Below are positions 31,578 to 40,264 of a stretch of 64,000 bases of DNA, piece by piece. The DNA comes from Thalassolituus hydrocarboniclasticus (lineage in GTDB: Bacteria; Pseudomonadota; Gammaproteobacteria; Pseudomonadales; Oceanobacteraceae), in assembly GCF_025345565.1 (NCBI RefSeq), contig NZ_CP054475.1, forward strand, positions 3,265,129 to 3,329,128, given 5' to 3'. Position 1 is the stretch's first letter, and the number at the start of each line of letters is the position of its first letter. Both the position numbers and the translations under genes were made by a program. The notes under the pieces are model-generated. The model saw only the letters and a list, made by a program, of their open reading frames with translations, did no database searches and was not told where the DNA came from.

Positions 31578-32021
31578 TCAAACAACAGCAGCTGCCGGCT
31601 TTGTTTTGCTTTGCCAACGCCCCCACGCCTTATCGAAGCCCCAGTTATAGAGCACGGTGTAAGGCAGAATAAAAACGAAGAATGCCAGCTCGACAAAGAA
31701 TGCCTGCAACAGTGTCAGATCCAGCATCCAGGCCGCCAGTGGCAGACACAGCACCACCAATCCGACCTCAAAGGCCACACCGTGCAACAGCCGTACACGA
31801 AAACGCCAGTGCTGTCGTTCCGTTGTCCGGTAACGGTCAATCAGGCCGTTGTAAACCATGTTCCACAGCATTGCCAGCAACGACATCATCACCGTCAGAG
31901 CACCGGTCGTGGCGACCTCAGCATTCAGTGCCCAGGCCATTAACGGGGTAAACAGCAAAATCGCAATCAGCTCGAAACCGGTGGCGTGAATAATGCGTTC
32001 TTTGTTCAGGATGGTCTTCAT
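31578..32021 (-). CDS. PACE-family (AceI-like) multidrug efflux transporter
   Basis: 147 residues with four hydrophobic helices arranged as two bacterial transmembrane-pair repeats. The repeat signatures are RIIHATGFELIAI with NMVYNGLIDRY, and RLLHGVAFEVGLV with YNWGFDKAW. The Glu in the first helix of each repeat is typical of PACE pumps, which export chlorhexidine and other cationic biocides; the natural substrates may be polyamines. It is divergent from a LysR regulator by 88 bp, the usual arrangement, so LysR control is likely. Confidence 0.88.
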   Translation of the reverse strand: MKTILNKERIIHATGFELIAILLFTPLMAWALNAEVATTGALTVMMSLLAMLWNMVYNGLIDRYRTTERQHWRFRVRLLHGVAFEVGLVVLCLPLAAWMLDLTLLQAFFVELAFFVFILPYTVLYNWGFDKAWGRWQSKTKPAAAVV

Positions 32022-32109
32022 GGTCGGTCGTCTGGCAAATAAAGCGGATTGCCATGATCTTTCATAAAACAGATACTTAAAACATAGCTTCCATCGGTTT
32101 TATCAATAC

Positions 32110-33018
32110 ATGCGCTATTCACCGGAATCCCTGAAAGCCTTCGTTGAGGCGGCCGCCAGCGGTTCGTTTTCCGCCGCTGCACGGCGTCTGGGCAAAAGCC
32201 AGTCGACCATCAGCATCGCCATTGCCAATCTGGAAACGGATATCGGCTGCCCGCTGTTCGACCGCAGTGGCCGTCAGCCGCAACTGAACGAAGCCGGGCG
32301 TCAGGTACTGGCGCAGGTGGAAGCCATTCTCGCCGCCAGCGAACAACTCGATGCTCTGGCCCAGCGGCTGGCGGCCAATATTGAACCCTTGCTGTCACTG
32401 GTGATGACCGATATCTACAGCGTCGTCTTTCATGGTGAAGTGATGGCCAGCTTTGCCGAACGCTTTCCCCACACAGAGCTGCGCTGTGGCCCGGCGGAAG
32501 GCGCTGATGTCATCGATATGATTCAGAAGGGGCAAGTGCATATCGGCATCCTCGCCGCACAAAGTCAGTATCCGGCCGACGTCGCCACCGCCCGCCTGCC
32601 GGATAATGCGCAGTTCAGCCTGTATGTGCACCGCGACCATCCACTGGCCCGGCTGCGTAACCCGCGCCGGCAGGATCTGGAGAATGAACGCCAGCTGCTG
32701 ATCCGTACCTATGCACCCGGCCAGCAGCACAATAAAGGCCAGGCCTGGTCAGCGCCGGATTATCTGACGTTGCTGGAATTTGCCGAACGCGGTTTCGGCT
32801 GGGCAGAACTTCCCCGCACCGTCGTCAAACGCTTTGGTCAGAATCTGGTGGAGCTACCAATGAGTGGTTATCCACGCAGCGTGGAAATCGATGTTGCCTG
32901 GTCACGGCGCACAGCTCTTGGGCCAGCAGGGCAATGGCTGCAGGAACAACTTCAGGTTCGTCGCGAAGCGGAATTAAAGACGAAAGTGATAAAAAATAAA
33001 TCCGGAAAATCTGAATAA
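32110..33018 (+). CDS. LysR-family transcriptional regulator
   Basis: 302 residues. The N-terminal winged helix (4-63) carries FVEAAASGSFSAAARRLGKSQSTIS, and a periplasmic-binding-like effector domain follows (about 90-290). Divergently transcribed from the PACE pump, it probably controls that pump. A run of Lys/Asn at the C-terminus is unremarkable. Ligand unknown. Confidence 0.9.
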   Translation: MRYSPESLKAFVEAAASGSFSAAARRLGKSQSTISIAIANLETDIGCPLFDRSGRQPQLNEAGRQVLAQVEAILAASEQLDALAQRLAANIEPLLSLVMTDIYSVVFHGEVMASFAERFPHTELRCGPAEGADVIDMIQKGQVHIGILAAQSQYPADVATARLPDNAQFSLYVHRDHPLARLRNPRRQDLENERQLLIRTYAPGQQHNKGQAWSAPDYLTLLEFAERGFGWAELPRTVVKRFGQNLVELPMSGYPRSVEIDVAWSRRTALGPAGQWLQEQLQVRREAELKTKVIKNKSGKSE

Positions 33019-33022
33019 AGAA

Positions 33023-33044
33023 AACCCCGGTCAGTGCCGGGGTT
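33023..33044. terminator. Bidirectional terminator hairpin
   Basis: 8-bp stem AACCCCGG/CCGGGGTT with a 6-nt loop, between the convergent LysR gene and the acetoacetate-decarboxylase-like gene. A short A-run precedes and T-residues follow, so it suits both directions. Confidence 0.75.
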
Positions 33045-33065
33045 GTATTAATTCCAGCGAAAAAT

Positions 33066-34073
33066 TTATTCGCTTGCCAGATAACTCTTTAATGTCTGAG
33101 GTGCATACAAAGCGACCTGAAACTCCGGCACATATTCGTATTTCATCATTTTCCCCAGATCCAGCGCTTTAATATAACGCGAGAAACTGCCATCGCTCAG
33201 CTGCAATTTAACCGCATCACTGTCCGAGGTTGAGGCATATGATGTTTGTACAGAATCGGCATACCCGGTACTTAATTCACCCTGATGATTAAGGTTGGTG
33301 TAGCTGTTACGGGCATATTGTGGCTCGCTGGATAAATCAGTGAGTTTTTCCGTCTCGAATACAAAATCAACCTTACCTGTGTCGGCATCCATTACTTCGT
33401 AAATTACACTGTCGTTTGTTTCGCGCAGATTAATGTCCGTTTTCCACTTCGGCAGGTTGTAGCCCACCACACCGCGTACCCGCGCCAGCTCGGTATTTAC
33501 CGGCAATTTCAGCACATATCCCCAAAAATCGTGATTCATTGACTGACCAGCCAGCGTCAGCGGCCCGAAACTGCTGTGACCGGGCTTATTGGTAATAACC
33601 GACAGCGCAATTTCGTTGTAGCTGTCGTTATCGCAGTAAAAATAGGTATATGCGGTAAGCGCCACTACGCCACGTCCGGGCCATATCTGCAGCGGCTGAA
33701 CCTGTTCCAGAACCTCAGCCGGCATCAGTTCACGCAGCTTGTTGATATCGGCAGTAAACACCGCGGTTGTACGGCTGTTCTGGTAATAAAAGTTCGGCGA
33801 CCAGGACTCAAAGCCCATATCGGCTTTGCTTTTGCTCAGCGTTTTAAACCAGCTTAAATCGATATCAGGACGCTCCTGCTCCACCACCGACAACGGTGGA
33901 TTTGAACGGTAGCGATCGTAGAGCCCCCCTTTCAGCACCGGAACCTCATGACCACCCAGATCAATCATGGTGCTTTGCTCTGCACTCAGTGCACCGACAT
34001 TATCAGCCACTGCAGCACCACTGATGGAACCGAAAGCCATGCCTGCCACGACGGCGAATGTGCGGATATTCAT
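33066..34073 (-). CDS. Secreted acetoacetate-decarboxylase-family protein
   Basis: 335 residues from the ATG with AGAGGTAAAGG just upstream; the frame runs further back but that part overlaps the promoter region. A signal peptide ends near AVA-DN (about 24), so the protein is exported, unlike ordinary cytoplasmic Adc. The Adc-type core has GRGVVALTAYTYFYCDNDSYNEIALS and then VRGVVGYNLPKWKTDI, which places a Lys like the Schiff-base lysine of Adc in a PK context. Enzymatic activity is unproven. The promoter has a 19-bp spacer as for MerR activators, so it is probably controlled by the merR gene nearby. Confidence 0.65.
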   Translation of the reverse strand: MNIRTFAVVAGMAFGSISGAAVADNVGALSAEQSTMIDLGGHEVPVLKGGLYDRYRSNPPLSVVEQERPDIDLSWFKTLSKSKADMGFESWSPNFYYQNSRTTAVFTADINKLRELMPAEVLEQVQPLQIWPGRGVVALTAYTYFYCDNDSYNEIALSVITNKPGHSSFGPLTLAGQSMNHDFWGYVLKLPVNTELARVRGVVGYNLPKWKTDINLRETNDSVIYEVMDADTGKVDFVFETEKLTDLSSEPQYARNSYTNLNHQGELSTGYADSVQTSYASTSDSDAVKLQLSDGSFSRYIKALDLGKMMKYEYVPEFQVALYAPQTLKSYLASE

Positions 34074-34140
34074 AACCTTTACCTCTTTCTGTTGAAGCTG
34101 CCCGCCCGGACTAAACTCCGGGGAACAGCGGATAAAAGTC

Positions 34141-34171
34141 ATGCTAACGTTCGACCAGACTTTAAGGTCAA
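34141..34171 (-). promoter_or_regulatory. MerR-type promoter of the secreted decarboxylase-like gene
   Basis: On the minus strand TTGACC (34171-34166), 19-bp spacer, TAGCAT (34146-34141). The over-long 19-bp spacer and TTGACCTTAAAGT half-site match the promoter of merR itself. It lies 68 bp upstream of the gene start. Confidence 0.7.
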
Positions 34172-34209
34172 GCGCCTGCAAACAACTAAAAATGTAAAGA
34201 TTTAAACCC

Positions 34210-34240
34210 TTGACCCTGAAGTTAACTTTAACCTTAGCAT
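34210..34240 (+). promoter_or_regulatory. MerR-type promoter of the SDR gene
   Basis: TTGACC (34210-34215), 19-bp spacer with the dyad AAGTTAACTT, then TAGCAT (34235-34240). Same -10 and near-identical -35 region as the divergent promoter 40 bp away, so one regulator plausibly serves both. Confidence 0.7.
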
Positions 34241-34317
34241 GGCCTGAATCGGGGGATGTGTGCGTACCAGAAAACGCATGTCCAACCGCCTGACGTCTGA
34301 TTAACAGGAGCAGAACC

Positions 34318-35250
34318 ATGCAAACAATACTCGGCGCAAACGGCCAGATCGGGCGCGAACTGGCCATCAGCCTGAAACGTGAATTTACCGACAATATCCG
34401 TCTGGTCAGTCGCAATCCGCGCAAGATCAACGACTCAGATCAGCTGTTCAAAGCCGATCTGCTGGACGCAGAACAAACGTTGCGTGCAGTAGAAGGTTCA
34501 GAGATTGTTTACCTGACCGCTGGCCTGCCGATTAATACCGCGCAGTGGGTTGAGCAGTGGCCAATCATCATGCGCAATGTGATTGATGCCTGCAGTACTC
34601 ATCAGGTGAAGCTGGTTTACTTCGACAACACTTATATGTACCCGCAGAACAGCACACCATTAACTGAAGAATCTCCTTTTGCTCCAGTCGGTGCCAAAGG
34701 CCGTGTGCGGGCAGCCATTACCCGGCAACTGCTGGAGGCCATGCAGGCAGGACGTATAAAAGCGCTGATTTGTCGTGCTCCGGAATTTTATGGCCCCGGA
34801 CAAACCCAGAGCATTACCAATTCCGTAGTGCTTGAACCCCTGCTGAAAGGCGACAAAGCACGGGTATTTCTGCGTGACGACACCCTGCGCTCACTGATTT
34901 ACACCCCGGATGCCAGCCGCGCCATGGCTCTGCTGGGCAATACGCCGGATGCTTACAATCAGACCTGGCACCTGCCCTGTGACGATAACCGTCTGACCTA
35001 CAAAGAGTTCATCAGGCTGGCTGCGGATATTTTCGCCACCACAGCGGACTATCAGGTGATGGAAGCCTGGAAGCTGAAATTCGCCGCATTGATTAACCGC
35101 AAGGTACGTGAGACCGAAGAATTATTACCACGCTACAAGGCCGATAACATCTTCGTATCCGATAAGTTCAAACGCCGCTTTCCGGACTTTGTGGTCACCC
35201 CTTATCAGCGCGGCCTGCAGGCTATGCGCGATGGGTACTTAAACCAATAG
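34318..35250 (+). CDS. NAD(P)-dependent extended-SDR/epimerase-like protein
   Basis: 310 residues. The N-terminal Rossmann motif is compressed: ILGANGQIGREL (4-15). DNTYMYPQ and EESPFAPVGAKGRVR occupy the usual active-site region, but the classical YxxxK pair is not clear-cut. The family includes NAD-dependent epimerases and NmrA-like reductases. Substrate cannot be told. It is transcribed from a MerR-type promoter opposite the secreted decarboxylase-like gene, so the two probably act in the same response. Confidence 0.75.
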   Translation: MQTILGANGQIGRELAISLKREFTDNIRLVSRNPRKINDSDQLFKADLLDAEQTLRAVEGSEIVYLTAGLPINTAQWVEQWPIIMRNVIDACSTHQVKLVYFDNTYMYPQNSTPLTEESPFAPVGAKGRVRAAITRQLLEAMQAGRIKALICRAPEFYGPGQTQSITNSVVLEPLLKGDKARVFLRDDTLRSLIYTPDASRAMALLGNTPDAYNQTWHLPCDDNRLTYKEFIRLAADIFATTADYQVMEAWKLKFAALINRKVRETEELLPRYKADNIFVSDKFKRRFPDFVVTPYQRGLQAMRDGYLNQ

Positions 35251-35289
35251 AAAGTTAAACCAATAAGAAACTTAGAACTATAAGAAACA

Positions 35290-35312
35290 GGGCCACCACA
35301 TAGCGGTGGCCC
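35290..35312. terminator. Bidirectional terminator between SDR gene and merR
   Basis: 8-bp stem GGGCCACC/GGTGGCCC with a 7-nt loop, located between convergent genes. It lacks a T-run, and degenerate AT-rich repeats precede it (35228-35289). Confidence 0.55.
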
Positions 35313-35313
35313 G

Positions 35314-35736
35314 CTACGAGTCTTTTGCCTCACCCATACCAAACTGTGCCAGCACGCGTTTAGCATTAGCGGCGCAATCCATATCCGCCGGTTTACGCTC
35401 AACTTCGTGCAGCACCTCAAGCAACTGCGTACGGCTCTCTTCCAGACGTTTTTGCAAGGCTTCAATATCCGCAAGTTTGGCGCGCATCGCAGCAACCAGC
35501 GAACCATGATCCCATTGCGCCAGATCCGCCGGCAGCAACGCCCGCAACTCATCAAGACTGAAACCAGCCTGCTGGGCTGATGTAATCAACCCCAGATAAA
35601 CCACAGCCTCCGCCGGATAGCTGCGATACCCATTAACCTGACGTTTTACCGCGCGGAGCAGGCCTATTTTTTCATAGAAACGGATACGCGACGCGCTGAG
35701 CCCGGTTGCTTCCGCCAGTTCACCAATTTTCATCAC
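35314..35736 (-). CDS. MerR-family transcriptional regulator
   Basis: 140 residues. The N-terminal MKIGELAEATGLSASRIRFYEKIGLL is the MerR winged helix; a long coiled coil follows (about 78-115). One cysteine only, C121 in MDCAANAKRV. Thiol- or aldehyde-sensing NmlR/AdhR proteins have their Cys nearer residue 52, so that subgroup is not supported and the inducer is unknown. The gene's own promoter and the two promoters at 34.1-34.2 kb share a TTGACC-19-TA(G)(C/T)AT design, which points to autoregulation and control of the divergent pair. Confidence 0.88.
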   Translation of the reverse strand: MMKIGELAEATGLSASRIRFYEKIGLLRAVKRQVNGYRSYPAEAVVYLGLITSAQQAGFSLDELRALLPADLAQWDHGSLVAAMRAKLADIEALQKRLEESRTQLLEVLHEVERKPADMDCAANAKRVLAQFGMGEAKDS

Positions 35737-35766
35737 GCCCTCCGGTAACAGCTCTGCAAAAGTACA

Positions 35767-35797
35767 ATACTACGCTTAAAGCTGACTTTAAGGTCAA
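35767..35797 (-). promoter_or_regulatory. Autoregulatory MerR-type promoter of merR
   Basis: On the minus strand TTGACC (35797-35792), 19-bp spacer beginning TTAAAGTC, and TAGTAT (35772-35767). The spacer carries the inverted arms CTTAAAG and CTTTAAG typical of MerR operators. 31 bp upstream of the gene start. Confidence 0.72.
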
Positions 35798-35904
35798 ACA
35801 ACAAATCCGCCGCTCTACACAGAGCGTTACTACGACTAAATCCAGATTGTGACGTTGCAGCCACCCCATTATGCTGACAGCGTACTCAATGCAGCAGCGC
35901 AACA

Positions 35905-36828
35905 ATGTCTTTTATTCTCAATACCCTGACGCCTATTTTTGGCCTGATCCTGCTCGGTTTTATTCTGCGCAAAACTCACCGGCTGGGCGAAAGTGCCGCT
36001 TCCGAACTGAACCGTCTGGTGGTCTGGCTGTGCCTGCCGGCGCTGCTGTTTAACCTCACCGCCAAAGCTCAGCTGGCCGATATCTGGCACAGCGGCTTTG
36101 TGCTCACCTTTACCCTCGCGACCCTCGCCACCTTTGTTCTCACCCTGCTGTGGCGCTCCCGGCGCGGTGCACCACTGGCTGCCGCCAGCCTCGAGGCACT
36201 GGGGGCTTCCTATGCCAACACCGGCTACGTTGGCATTCCGCTGTGCCTGTTTGTACTCGGCGACAGCGGCCTGGCACCGGCCCTGATTGCCACTCTGGTG
36301 GTGGTCAGCCTGTTGTTTGCCATCGCCGTTATCTGTGTCGAAGTCAGCCTGCAGAAAGGACGCGGTATCGGTCAGGCGATGCTTAAAGTAGGAATCGCCC
36401 TGCTGAAAAACCCACTGGTGATTTCGCCGCTGATTGGTATTGCCTGGAACCTGCTGAATCTGGATGTGCCGGCGGTGGCCGGCGCACTGCTGACCTTACT
36501 CGGCGACGCCACTGTGCCCTGTGCCTTAATATCACTCGGCGCTTTTCTTGCCCATAAACAGCCCGGCAACACCCGCGGCGCCGGCACATTGGTGGGCATT
36601 AAGCTCATAGCCCATCCGCTTTTTACCTGGCTGCTCGCCACCTACGTGTTTGCCCTGCCGCCGCTGTGGGCCAGTGCCGCAGTATTGCTCAGCGCCCTGC
36701 CGACGGGCACCGGCCCCTATATGCTGGCCGAGTTTTATCAGCAGGATGCCGCGGTGGTGTCACGCACCATTCTGCTCAGCACCCTGGGTTCAGTACTGAC
36801 ATTATCCGCCCTGCTGATCTGGCTGTAA
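35905..36828 (+). CDS. AEC-family (auxin efflux carrier-like) transporter
   Basis: 307 residues with about ten hydrophobic helices in the two halves typical of AEC permeases: PIFGLILLGFILRK at the start and PTGTGPYMLAEFY late on. Bacterial members are often malate, malonate or lactate transporters; substrate here unknown. It is divergent from merR but more than 100 bp from the merR operator, and I see no MerR-type promoter for it. Confidence 0.85.
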   Translation: MSFILNTLTPIFGLILLGFILRKTHRLGESAASELNRLVVWLCLPALLFNLTAKAQLADIWHSGFVLTFTLATLATFVLTLLWRSRRGAPLAAASLEALGASYANTGYVGIPLCLFVLGDSGLAPALIATLVVVSLLFAIAVICVEVSLQKGRGIGQAMLKVGIALLKNPLVISPLIGIAWNLLNLDVPAVAGALLTLLGDATVPCALISLGAFLAHKQPGNTRGAGTLVGIKLIAHPLFTWLLATYVFALPPLWASAAVLLSALPTGTGPYMLAEFYQQDAAVVSRTILLSTLGSVLTLSALLIWL

Positions 36829-36939
36829 GCCAGACGGCTGCTATAACAACCCAGCCGGCACAACAATCAATACAACAACCCGGCCAGAACCGGCGAGCAG
36901 TGGCCTCACCCGACACTTTTCTTATGCAAATCAAAGAGG

Positions 36940-36968
36940 TGGCACTCACACTGAGAGCTGCTTATAAT
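36940..36968 (+). promoter_or_regulatory. Promoter of the tRNA gene
   Basis: Consensus TATAAT (36963-36968) preceded by a 17-bp spacer and TGGCAC (36940-36945). The discriminator GCCCTTCGC is G+C-rich, as expected for stringently controlled stable-RNA genes. Confidence 0.65.
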
Positions 36969-37037
36969 GCCCTTCGCTGTTTCCGCAGCGACTTTTCTCA
37001 GTGGTTGTTTTTTGAACAAAACGCCCCTGCAGCAAAA

Positions 37038-37114
37038 GGGCCTGTAGCTCAGTTGGTTAGAGCACACGACTCATAATCGTTAGGTCCTCGGTTCAAGTCC
37101 GAGCAGGCCCACCA
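37038..37114 (+). tRNA. tRNA with CAT anticodon, probably tRNA-Ile2 (lysidine-modified)
   Basis: 77 nt with encoded CCA. Acceptor GGGCCTG/CAGGCCC, D-stem GCTC/GAGC, anticodon loop CTCATAA and T-arm CTCGG/CCGAG are all present. The anticodon CAT is shared by initiator Met, elongator Met and Ile2. The acceptor has C4-G69 and C5-G68, which are recognition bases for the lysidine synthetase TilS, favouring Ile2. The C27-T43 position cannot pair, leaving a four-pair anticodon stem. Elongator Met remains possible. Confidence 0.9.
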
Positions 37115-37317
37115 TTTTTATCCCTGTCCAGATTCTGTTTTTGTGCACTAACACTCTTATTCCCAACGATAAGAGCTGATTCCTGCTGCATTCTCAGGTT
37201 CGTCTCAAACCTCATTCTTACGGAATTTTTACGGCAACCCGCGCTTTGCTGTCTCGAATTTTTACAGCCTCCGGCCGGACAATAGCGTTGTTGCCTGTCC
37301 GCTGGGAGATGTGCTGC

Positions 37318-38766
37318 GTGTTAAGGCTTTTTCGTCCGGTTTTATTTGTCTGTGGTCTGCTGGCCTTTGTGATAGCCACCCTGTTGCTGGTACCGGCCCT
37401 GTATTCTTTATTCTGCGGTGACGGTGAGTACCGCGCGTTCTTTCTTGCTGCCTGCATCGTTACGCTGATTGGCTGTACACTGGTTGCGCCGGGCCTGAAC
37501 CGTCCTTTTGCATTAAATGCGCGCCAGTTATATCTGCTGACCAGTCTGAGCTGGCTGATGCTGTCGTTTTACAGCGCCCTGCCGCTGATTCTGGTCAACC
37601 ATCCACTGAATTTTTCCGATGCGGTGTTCGAGGCGGTATCGGGCATTACCACAACAGGTTCTACGGTGTTGTCGCAGCTTAATACCCTGCCGCCCTCCAT
37701 TCTGTTATGGCGCTCAATGCTGCAGTGGATTGGCGGTTTTGGTGTGATTGGTATGGCGGTGTCTATTCTGCCGTTTCTGCGCGTCGGTGGTATGCGTCTG
37801 TTCCAGACTGAATCATCCGACTGGTCGGATAAATCGCTGCCGCGTTTCCACGATCTCGCCCGCGCGCTGCTGTCTATGTACTGCGGCTTTACCCTGCTCT
37901 GTGCCTGTTGCTACTGGCTGGCGGGGATGACTCCCTTTGATGCCATTAACCACGCCATGACCACGGTTTCGACCGGCGGTTACGCCACCGATGACAGCTC
38001 TATGGGACGCTTTAACAGCACCATTCTGTGGATTTCGGTGGTGTTTATGTTGCTGGGGGGAATGCCATTTACGCTGTTTATCCGCTTTGTTTCACAAAAG
38101 CGTCTGAGCGCACTGCGTGATCAGCAGGTCTATGGTTTTTTACTGGTGGTACTGGCGCTGGTTTTCCTGCTCACCCTGCAGCTGTCACTGACTCAGGAGC
38201 GTGATTTTTTCACCACCCTTACCCATGTGGCGTTTAATATCGTGTCGGTGATTACCACCACAGGTTATGCCTCGCAGGATTACACCATGTGGGGTGTATT
38301 CAGTGTTTGTCTGTTCTTTTTTGTCACTTTTGTTGGCGGCTGTTCTGGTTCAACCAGTGGCGGTATGAAGATATTCCGTTTTCAGCTGTCATGGCTGTTT
38401 CTGCGCGATCAGATGAATAAACTGGTGCATCCGCGCGGCACCTTTTCTATCCGCTACAACGGTAAAACCGTCTCCGACGATATTATGGTGTCGGCGGTCG
38501 CGTTCTCGTTTTTATTCTTTCTGACCCTGACCATTACCAGCCTTGCCCTGGCGGCTACCGGCCTTGATTTTGTCACCTCATTTACCGGCGCCGCCACCGC
38601 ACTGAGCAATGTCGGCCCGGGTTTAGGTGATATGATTGGCCCGGCCGGTAATTTTGCCCAGGTATCAGATGCAGCAAAATGGATTCTCAGTTTTGCCATG
38701 ATTCTTGGACGCCTGGAGCTGCTTACCGTTATGGTTCTGCTGAGCCCGGTATTCTGGAGAGGTTGA
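37318..38766 (+). CDS. trkH: TrkH-family potassium uptake channel subunit
   Basis: 482 residues from the GTG at 37318, which has GGGAG 9 bp upstream; an ATG lies 9 bp earlier and a TTG 72 bp earlier. The length matches E. coli TrkH (483). The four pore loops with selectivity-type glycines are visible: SGITTTGSTV, TTVSTGGYAT, ITTTGYAS, and a final TALSNVGPGL. It conducts potassium with a TrkA-type regulator, which is not encoded nearby. It is followed after 4 bp by a KdpD-like kinase and KdpE-like regulator, so K+ or turgor regulates the operon. Confidence 0.93.
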   Translation: MLRLFRPVLFVCGLLAFVIATLLLVPALYSLFCGDGEYRAFFLAACIVTLIGCTLVAPGLNRPFALNARQLYLLTSLSWLMLSFYSALPLILVNHPLNFSDAVFEAVSGITTTGSTVLSQLNTLPPSILLWRSMLQWIGGFGVIGMAVSILPFLRVGGMRLFQTESSDWSDKSLPRFHDLARALLSMYCGFTLLCACCYWLAGMTPFDAINHAMTTVSTGGYATDDSSMGRFNSTILWISVVFMLLGGMPFTLFIRFVSQKRLSALRDQQVYGFLLVVLALVFLLTLQLSLTQERDFFTTLTHVAFNIVSVITTTGYASQDYTMWGVFSVCLFFFVTFVGGCSGSTSGGMKIFRFQLSWLFLRDQMNKLVHPRGTFSIRYNGKTVSDDIMVSAVAFSFLFFLTLTITSLALAATGLDFVTSFTGAATALSNVGPGLGDMIGPAGNFAQVSDAAKWILSFAMILGRLELLTVMVLLSPVFWRG

Positions 38767-38770
38767 TAGC

Positions 38771-40264
38771 ATGTTGCTGAACGATAATAGCAGGTGGCGC
38801 TGGTCACACTGGTTACTGGCTTTATTAGCACCGTTACTGGCCACACTGGTGTGCTGGTTTTTTGCTGAGCTGTTACCGGCTGCCAGCCTCGCTTTATTTT
38901 ATCTGGCAGCGGTACTGCTCACGGCCGTCTCCACCGCCATCCGCCCGGCATTGCTGAGCGCGGTTGTCTCCTTTCTGTCGTACAACTTCTTTTTTACCGC
39001 GCCCCACTTCACCCTGTTTATTCTGCACCGCGAAGATATTCTCACTGCCTCTTTACTGATTCTGGTCGCGCTGGTTACCGGCCAGCTGGCCGCGGGTTTA
39101 CGGGAAAAGGTAGATGCCCTGCAAAGCAGCGAACGCTGGACCAAACAGCAGATGATGCTGGCACAGTCACTGGCTTCCTGTATGCAGGCCGGAGAACTGA
39201 TTGATATTTTTCTGCAGGAAGTACAGGCCCTGTTCCGACCCGATTTATTACAGACGGATACCCAATCCGTTGTCCACACCCGCGCCAGCAACGAACACAA
39301 CGGTGTTAAGAAAGGCAGCTTAAGCAGCCACTGGGATAATCATTGTTTTCATATCGTGCTGTGCGACAACGATCAGCACCTGCACGAAATTCAGTTACCA
39401 CTGAAAGCGCCGGTGAATGCCTGGCTGAAAACCCGTATTGAAGCCACCGCCGAAATCCTCCGTCTCGCCTGGAGCCGGGTATTACTGGTCGAAAATCTGC
39501 AGCAGGAAACCGTGATTAAAGAGCGCGAACAATTACGTTCGGCCCTGTTGTCGTCCATATCCCACGATTTACGCACCCCCCTGGCCACCATGATCGGATC
39601 GGTCAGCAGCCTGTGTGATTTGCGTCCCAGTCTGAGCGAAGCACAACAGGACGAACTGCTGCGCAACACGCTGTCGGAAGCGCGACGACTGGACCGCTAT
39701 ATTCAGAAGTTACTGGATATGACCAAGATCGGTCAGGGGGAATTAAAGCTGGAGCGTGACTGGGCCGGTATCGACGATATTCTCAGCGTTTCTCTTAAAC
39801 GCCTGCAACCGTTACTCGACGGTCAGAATATTGTTATTCAGATTGAACCGGAATTACCCCTGCTCTACGTCCATGCCGCACTGCTGGAACAGGCCACCTT
39901 TAATGTGCTGGAAAATGCCGTACGCTACACGCCGGCCGGTAAAAATATTCAGATTAATGCCCATGCCAGCGGCAACCGCCTGCTGATTGATATTGCCGAC
40001 TCCGGGCCAGGTATTCCGCCGGAACACTGGCCGCATATTTTTGATATGTTTTTTACCCTCGCCAAAGGTGATCAGCAAACCGGCGGCACCGGTCTGGGTC
40101 TGACTATTTGCCAGGGAATTCTCGCCGCCCATGGTGGCAGCGCCAATATTCTTTACAGCTCCGCAGAACAGGGCACCTGTTTCCGCCTCAGCCTGCCTGT
40201 GGATAATGCCGTGCCTGGAAACAATGCTGAGCCTATGGATAACACCAACCGGGGAACGCTATGA
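38771..40264 (+). CDS. KdpD-like sensor histidine kinase lacking the N-terminal KdpD/USP domains
   Basis: 497 residues, against about 890 for full-length KdpD. Four transmembrane helices (DUF4118) with FLSYNFFFTAPHFTLFI open the protein. A GAF-like linker follows, then the HisKA box SSISHDLRTPLA (phospho-His265) and an HATPase with FNVLENAVRYTP and GTGLGLTICQG. The large cytoplasmic N-terminal sensor is absent. It overlaps the kdpE-like gene by 4 bp. It most probably senses K+ or osmotic state and controls trkH just upstream, since kdpFABC is not present here. Confidence 0.85.
   Translation: MLLNDNSRWRWSHWLLALLAPLLATLVCWFFAELLPAASLALFYLAAVLLTAVSTAIRPALLSAVVSFLSYNFFFTAPHFTLFILHREDILTASLLILVALVTGQLAAGLREKVDALQSSERWTKQQMMLAQSLASCMQAGELIDIFLQEVQALFRPDLLQTDTQSVVHTRASNEHNGVKKGSLSSHWDNHCFHIVLCDNDQHLHEIQLPLKAPVNAWLKTRIEATAEILRLAWSRVLLVENLQQETVIKEREQLRSALLSSISHDLRTPLATMIGSVSSLCDLRPSLSEAQQDELLRNTLSEARRLDRYIQKLLDMTKIGQGELKLERDWAGIDDILSVSLKRLQPLLDGQNIVIQIEPELPLLYVHAALLEQATFNVLENAVRYTPAGKNIQINAHASGNRLLIDIADSGPGIPPEHWPHIFDMFFTLAKGDQQTGGTGLGLTICQGILAAHGGSANILYSSAEQGTCFRLSLPVDNAVPGNNAEPMDNTNRGTL

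Noticed and set aside
35314-35736. Naming the MerR gene nmlR/adhR
   Set aside because: The operators are similar in style, but the conserved sensing cysteine near residue 52 is absent; the only cysteine is 121.
36666-37076. Open frame running from the AEC gene into the tRNA
   Set aside because: It overlaps the AEC coding region in another frame and enters the tRNA; not a gene.
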